Part shown: positions 59,817 through 64,000 of the stretch, one piece after another
Position numbering within the stretch: position 1 is the stretch's first letter
Layout: each line of letters starts with the position of its first letter
From: Adlercreutzia sp910585575
Lineage (GTDB): Bacteria; Actinomycetota; Coriobacteriia; Coriobacteriales; Eggerthellaceae
DNA length: 64,000 bases
Strand: one strand, 5' to 3'
Assembly (NCBI RefSeq): GCF_951801035.1
Contig: NZ_CATOKT010000006.1
Made by a program: the position numbers and the translations under genes
Notes under the pieces: generated by a model
The model's input: the letters and a program-made list of their open reading frames with translations, nothing else
Database searches by the model: none
Told to the model about the DNA's origin: nothing

Positions 59817-61544
59817 CTACATCTTCACCGGCGCGCTTACGCCCAGCAGGTTCAGGCTGAGGGCCAGCACGATGCGCGTGGCGTCGCACAGGGCCAGACG
59901 GGCCGTCTGCACGTCGGCGTCCTCGGTAAGCACGTGGCAGTTGGTGTAGAACTGGTGGAACAGCGCAGCCAGATCCTGGGCGTAGTGCGTCAGGCGGAAC
60001 GGCGCGCGGTCGCGGGCCGCCAGGGCGATCAAGTTGCCGAAGTCGCCCATCTTGCGCATGAGCGCCAGCTCGGAGACGTGTGTGAGCGGCGAGAGATCGC
60101 AGTTCTCGGGCACCACCTTCGCGGCCAGCTCGGCCATGGTGATGTCGCCGGCCTCGGCAGCCGCGGCGTCGGCCGGATCGGCAGCCTTGCGCAGGATGGA
60201 GCAGATGCGCGCATGGGCGTACTGCACGTAGTACACCGGGTTCGACGCGTCCTTCTTCTTCGCCACCTCGATGTCGAAGTCGATGGGTTGGTCGGCCGAG
60301 CGGGACAGCATGAGGTAACGGGTGGCATCCACGCCCACCTCGTCGATGAGCTCCTCGAAGGTGACCATCTCGCCGGTACGCTTGGACATACGCACGGCCT
60401 TGCCGTCGCGGAACAAGTTCACCAGCTGGCCGAGCTGTACTTCCAGCGCTCCGGGCCAGCCCCAGGCCTCCAGCATGCACTCGCAGCGCTTGATGTAACC
60501 GTGGTGGTCGGCGCCCCACAGGTCGATGAGGTGATCGAAGCCGCGCATCATCTTGTCGTAGTGATAGGCCACGTCGGACATGAAATAGGTGGCCTCGCCG
60601 TCACCCTTGATGAGCACGCGGTCCTTGTCGTCGCCCAGATCGGTGGAGCGGAACCACAGGGCACCGTCCTTCTCGTACAGGTAGCCCTTCTCGCGCATGG
60701 CGTCCAGCGAGCGGGACACGGCGCTCTCGCCGTTCTCGTCCTCCACGTACAGCGAGCGCTCCGAGAACCACTTGTCGAAGGTGGTGCCGAAGTTGGCCAG
60801 CACCTCGCGCTGGTTCTTCAGGGTCATGTCGTAGGCCATCTCGCGGAAGGCGTCGACGCGCTCCTCATCGGACACGTTCAGCCACTTGTCGCCGTCGGAA
60901 TCGATGATCTCCTGGGCGATGTCCTTCACGTAGGCACCGCCGTAGCAGGCCTCGGGCATTTCAACGTCGCGGCCCAGCAGCTGCTGGTAGCGCACGCTCA
61001 CGGAGTTGCCGAACACGTCCATCTGGTTGCCGTGGTCGTTGATGTAGTACTCCTCGTACACGTCGTAACCGCCATGACGCATGACGCGGGCCATGGCATC
61101 GCCCAGCGAGGCCCAGCGGCCGTGACCCACATGGAAGGGGCCGGTGGGATTGGCGGACACGTACTCCAGGTTGACGTAGCGCTCGCCCTCGGGGATGGTG
61201 CCCTTGCCGAAGTTCTCGGCCTCTTCGCGCACCTCGCGCACGATGCCCTGCAGCACGGTGTCGGACAAGCGGATATTGATGAAGCCGGGGCCGGCAATCT
61301 CAACCGCGGCAATCATGTCGTTAGCGGGAATGTGATCCACAATGATCTGGGCGATCTCGCGGGGATTCTTGTGGGCGAGCTTGGCGCTGCGCATGGCCAC
61401 GGTACTGGCCCAGTCGCCGTTAGCCTCGTCGCGGGGTCGCTCCAGGGCGGCTTCCGGGGCCTCCGAAAGCTCGAGGGAGCCGTCGGCACGGGCCGCTTCG
61501 ATGGCGGCGTCGATGATCGCTTCCAGGGATTCGCGAATTTCCAT
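59817..61544 (-). CDS. argS: Arginyl-tRNA synthetase
   Basis: Class I synthetase, about 575 residues, normal length. N-terminal Add1-type region, then VSANPTGPFHVGHGRWASLGDA containing the HIGH-like HVGH, and the C-terminal anticodon-binding domain with LAALFHQFYTNCHVL. KMSKS-loop position reads VRMSKRTGEM. ATG 61542-61544 has GGAAGAGG upstream and matches the family start. The gene is beside arginine deiminase-type genes but separated by a terminator. Confidence 0.96.
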   Translation of the reverse strand: MEIRESLEAIIDAAIEAARADGSLELSEAPEAALERPRDEANGDWASTVAMRSAKLAHKNPREIAQIIVDHIPANDMIAAVEIAGPGFINIRLSDTVLQGIVREVREEAENFGKGTIPEGERYVNLEYVSANPTGPFHVGHGRWASLGDAMARVMRHGGYDVYEEYYINDHGNQMDVFGNSVSVRYQQLLGRDVEMPEACYGGAYVKDIAQEIIDSDGDKWLNVSDEERVDAFREMAYDMTLKNQREVLANFGTTFDKWFSERSLYVEDENGESAVSRSLDAMREKGYLYEKDGALWFRSTDLGDDKDRVLIKGDGEATYFMSDVAYHYDKMMRGFDHLIDLWGADHHGYIKRCECMLEAWGWPGALEVQLGQLVNLFRDGKAVRMSKRTGEMVTFEELIDEVGVDATRYLMLSRSADQPIDFDIEVAKKKDASNPVYYVQYAHARICSILRKAADPADAAAAEAGDITMAELAAKVVPENCDLSPLTHVSELALMRKMGDFGNLIALAARDRAPFRLTHYAQDLAALFHQFYTNCHVLTEDADVQTARLALCDATRIVLALSLNLLGVSAPVKM

Positions 61545-61649
61545 ATCCTCTTCCTTTTCTTTCGCCAGCTTTTCGATGGCAGCCGAGCTGTGCCGTACCC
61601 GCCTGCGCTTATAAGCGCTCATCATACCATCAAAAAGCCTGAAAATACA

Positions 61650-61678
61650 GAAGTACCTGGGCAGAGCCCAGGTACTTC
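61650..61678 (-). terminator. Terminator of the YfcC transporter gene
   Basis: Perfect 13-bp stem GAAGTACCTGGGC/GCCCAGGTACTTC, followed on the minus strand by TGTATTTTC. Confidence 0.7.
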
Positions 61679-61749
61679 CGTCTGCGGTCGCGCAGCGAGG
61701 GTAGCCGCGCGCTCCTATCGCAAAAGTAGTGGCGTCGAAGCGCTGAGCG

Positions 61750-63351
61750 CTACGACAGGATGACCATCGCCGCGGTCAAGATGACCACCAGGACCACGCC
61801 CAGGACCACGAACAGCTTCGCGCCGAACTTGAGCCAGGTGGAGTACTCGATCTTGGCCAGGGCCAGGCCACCCATGATGGCGCCGCTGGTAGGCGTGAAC
61901 AGGTTCACGAGGCCGTTGCCGGCGGAGTAGATCATGACCATGGTCTCAACGGAGAACCCAAGGTGGCTGGCCAGACCGCCCATGATCGGGATGGACACCG
62001 TGGCCATGCCCGAGGAGGACGGGATGAGGAAGGACAGGACGATGTAGAGCAGGAACGACAACGGAGCGAACACAATGGCCGACATGCCGGTCAGAGCCGC
62101 CGCGGCGTTGTTCAGGATCCACATATCGAGGCCCGTCTTCGCCATAAGCACCGTAATGGAACGGGCCAGGGCGATGATGAGCACGACGGACATCATGTCG
62201 GCAGCGCCGTTGATGAAGGCCTTCACGAAGCGGCTCTCGGATACGCCGCCGATGACGCCGATGATGATGGCCATCAGCAGGAACCAGGTGGAGGCCTCGT
62301 CGAAGTACCAGCCGCCCACCGGCACGCCAGTCAGGAAGCTCGACCAAGCAGGCTGCACGGTAACCTCGGCGGTGTCGACGCCCTCGGTGCCCTCGGGCAG
62401 CGCCAGGGAGGTGTCGGTCTGCTGGTCGTAGGCAGCCACAATGTCATCGGCACCGACGGTGGTGGTTACCTCTTCGGTGACCTGGCCGGCCTCGAACACG
62501 TCAACGCCCAGATCGGCCCAGGGAATGAAGGCGGCGATCATCACGACGAAGGTCAGGCCGAACACGATGAGCGACCACTTCTGGCGGCCCGTCATCTTCT
62601 CAACGGGAGCCTCGTCATTGTCAGCAGCCTCGACCTTGGACTCGGTCATGCCCCACTCGTTCATCATGTCTTCCTGCTCCTGCAGGGACAGGAACGTGGA
62701 GCCCTTGTCGGCCTTCACCTTCTTGGCGTAGCGCATGACGAATACGATGGAAATGGCCAGGGTGACAATCCAGAGAATGAGACCCAGCACAATGATGATG
62801 GCCTGGTTGGCCTGAATGCCGATACCAGACAGTGCGTCCACGGCTACGCCCACGGCAAAGGGGTTCACCGTAGAGCCGATAACGCCGCAACCAGCGCCCA
62901 GCAGGACGACGGCGGCGCCGGTAAGGCTGTCGAAGCCTGCGGCCACCATGGTGGCGGCCAGCAGCAAGTAGAACGGCACGGTTTCCTCGCACATGCCGTA
63001 AGTGGTGCCGCCGACGGAGAAGATGAACATCAAGATGGGGATGAGCACCAACTCATTGCCGTGCAACTTACGCACGAGGGCGGCAATGCCGGCGTCAAGG
63101 GCGCCGGTTTCAGTGATGATGCCCAAAAAACCGCCGAGGATCATCACGAACAAACACACGCCGATGGCGTCCTGGAAGCCGAACACCGGGGCGGTGAGCA
63201 CCTGCGACAAGGTGGCGCCTTCAACGCCCTCCACGCCGCAAGCGGACATAATAACGGTTACGATGGCGAGAACGACAAGAATGATAAGCAAGATGGTGAA
63301 TGAAGAAAGACTCGCCCTCTTCTTTTTCTTGCCCTTTTCAGCAGCTGCCAT
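61750..63351 (-). CDS. YfcC-family transporter, probably arginine/ornithine exchange
   Basis: A 533-residue membrane protein with about twelve helices: a Lys-rich start (GKKKKRA), then motifs GFQDAIGVCLFVMILGGFLG, FSVGGTTYGMCEETVPFYLL and GCGVIGSTVNPFAVGVA of the YfcC (DcuC-related) family. A non-membrane insert lies at about 285-345. The adjacent upstream gene encodes ornithine carbamoyltransferase, so an arginine/ornithine antiporter role in the arginine deiminase pathway is likely. Strong GGAGGG site. A 260-base gap with a terminator separates it from that gene. Confidence 0.85.
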   Translation of the reverse strand: MAAAEKGKKKKRASLSSFTILLIILVVLAIVTVIMSACGVEGVEGATLSQVLTAPVFGFQDAIGVCLFVMILGGFLGIITETGALDAGIAALVRKLHGNELVLIPILMFIFSVGGTTYGMCEETVPFYLLLAATMVAAGFDSLTGAAVVLLGAGCGVIGSTVNPFAVGVAVDALSGIGIQANQAIIIVLGLILWIVTLAISIVFVMRYAKKVKADKGSTFLSLQEQEDMMNEWGMTESKVEAADNDEAPVEKMTGRQKWSLIVFGLTFVVMIAAFIPWADLGVDVFEAGQVTEEVTTTVGADDIVAAYDQQTDTSLALPEGTEGVDTAEVTVQPAWSSFLTGVPVGGWYFDEASTWFLLMAIIIGVIGGVSESRFVKAFINGAADMMSVVLIIALARSITVLMAKTGLDMWILNNAAAALTGMSAIVFAPLSFLLYIVLSFLIPSSSGMATVSIPIMGGLASHLGFSVETMVMIYSAGNGLVNLFTPTSGAIMGGLALAKIEYSTWLKFGAKLFVVLGVVLVVILTAAMVILS

Positions 63352-63566
63352 AGTAATCCCTCCTTAATTCCGATTTGCCATGCTCGGATTGGTTCTTGCC
63401 TCTGAACCCTCGTACGGCTGAGCAGGCCGTCTCTAAGGCAAGCTGGCAATCCTCAAAGGCGCGGCGGGTCTGCCGTCCCGCGACGCCTGCCTTGCTGGGT
63501 GGCAACAAGACTAGAAGCACCAATCGGTAGTAGGCGAAGGAGCACCTCTCCCCCGCTCAAAACACA

Positions 63567-63590
63567 AGGGGCGGCCCGAAAGCCGCCCCT
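63567..63590 (-). terminator. Terminator of the ornithine carbamoyltransferase gene
   Basis: Perfect 9-bp stem AGGGGCGGC/GCCGCCCCT, followed on the minus strand by TGTGTTTTG. Confidence 0.65.
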
Positions 63591-63610
63591 CTTGAACAGC
63601 TTTCCGCAGG

Positions 63611-64000
63611 TTACTGCAGGGTGGCGTACATGACAGCCTTGATGGTGTGCATGCGGTTCTCGGCCTCGTCGAAGACCTTGGACTGCTTGGACTCGAAGAC
63701 CTCGTCCTCGACCTCCATCTCGGTGACGCCGAAGCGCTTAGCGATGTCGGCACCGGTAGTGGTGTTGGTGTCGTGGAAGGCCGGCAGGCAGTGCAGGAAG
63801 ATGGCCGTCGGCTTCGCCATGGCCATGATCTCCTTGGTCACGCGGTAGGGCTCCAGCGCCTTGATGCGCTGCTCCCACACCTCGTCGGGCTCGCCCATGG
63901 ACACCCACACGTCGGTGTAGATGACGTCGGCGTCGGTAGCGGCTTCCTTAACGTCCTCGGTGCACTTCACGGTGCAGCCGTTCTCGGCAGCAATCTTCTC
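63611..64000 (-). CDS. arcB: Ornithine carbamoyltransferase, C-terminal part (cut by window edge)
   Basis: About 129 C-terminal residues are present. The ornithine-domain motif HCLPAFHD is intact, with VIYTDVWVSMGE before it and EVFESKQSKVFDEAENRMHTIKAVM at the end. It could serve arginine synthesis (argF) or the catabolic deiminase pathway (arcB). The neighbouring YfcC transporter favours the catabolic role. The frame stays open to the window edge. Confidence 0.93.
   Translation of the reverse strand, partial: EKIAAENGCTVKCTEDVKEAATDADVIYTDVWVSMGEPDEVWEQRIKALEPYRVTKEIMAMAKPTAIFLHCLPAFHDTNTTTGADIAKRFGVTEMEVEDEVFESKQSKVFDEAENRMHTIKAVMYATLQ

Noticed and set aside
59934..61763. 609-codon plus-strand open frame across argS
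   Set aside because: Antisense to argS; the long frame results from codon bias.

Overview
The window is GC-rich bacterial chromosome with densely packed, mostly minus-strand genes. The gene content (der, a DUF512 radical-SAM gene, ispH, plsC, cmk, aroA and tyrA in a row, and an ornithine carbamoyltransferase next to a YfcC-type transporter) together with the base composition points to an anaerobic gut actinobacterium of the Coriobacteriia, most likely Eggerthellaceae. I cannot name the species from sequence alone.

Layout. 1-8177 is a housekeeping run: GTPase Der, DUF512 protein, IspH, PlsC, cytidylate kinase, AroA, prephenate dehydrogenase. 8305-8974 is a RelBE/ParE-type toxin-antitoxin pair with a perfect 23-bp palindromic operator. 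9041-31999 is a defence island read on the minus strand: brxA, brxB, brxC, pglX (N-terminal part), a HEPN gene, pglX (C-terminal part), a secreted fibronectin-III-type protein, pglZ, brxL, then five accessory genes. This is a type 1 BREX system. 32523-36151 is a hybrid histidine kinase overlapping an extracellular solute-binding lipoprotein. 36302-39511 carries pantothenate synthesis (panE, panD, panC, panB). 39680-43143 holds rluB, scpB, scpA and an M50 peptidase. 43320-54138 has two CPA1 antiporters, trmL, an ABC-F ATPase, a PiT phosphate permease, tRNA-Val, trpS and an acidic secreted protein. 54349-64000 has a NYN/LOTUS protein, tRNA-Lys, tRNA-His, a TcdA-like E1 enzyme, a secreted nuclease, a CAU tRNA (probably Ile2), argS, a YfcC transporter and the C-terminal part of an ornithine carbamoyltransferase.

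The most interesting part is 22149-25085. The BREX methyltransferase PglX is encoded in two pieces, 870 and 319 codons, which together give a normal-length protein. They are separated by about 2.3 kb holding a HEPN gene translationally coupled to the first piece and an oppositely oriented module: a promoter, a ~224-nt multi-hairpin RNA ending in an intrinsic terminator, and a DUF3800 gene. The end of the first PglX piece (target-recognition region) and the HEPN gene are visibly less GC-rich than the flanking BREX genes, which suggests that a cassette was exchanged between conserved ends of pglX.

A second theme is repeat structure between genes. Three copies of a 100-118-bp palindromic element lie at 4852, 37295 and 46011. 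They share a core, but their outer arms differ in sequence while staying self-complementary. Other intergenic inverted or direct repeat clusters lie at 3731, 49674 and 57722, and a tall hairpin lies at 59672. No CRISPR array, rRNA, transposase, integrase or prophage gene was seen.
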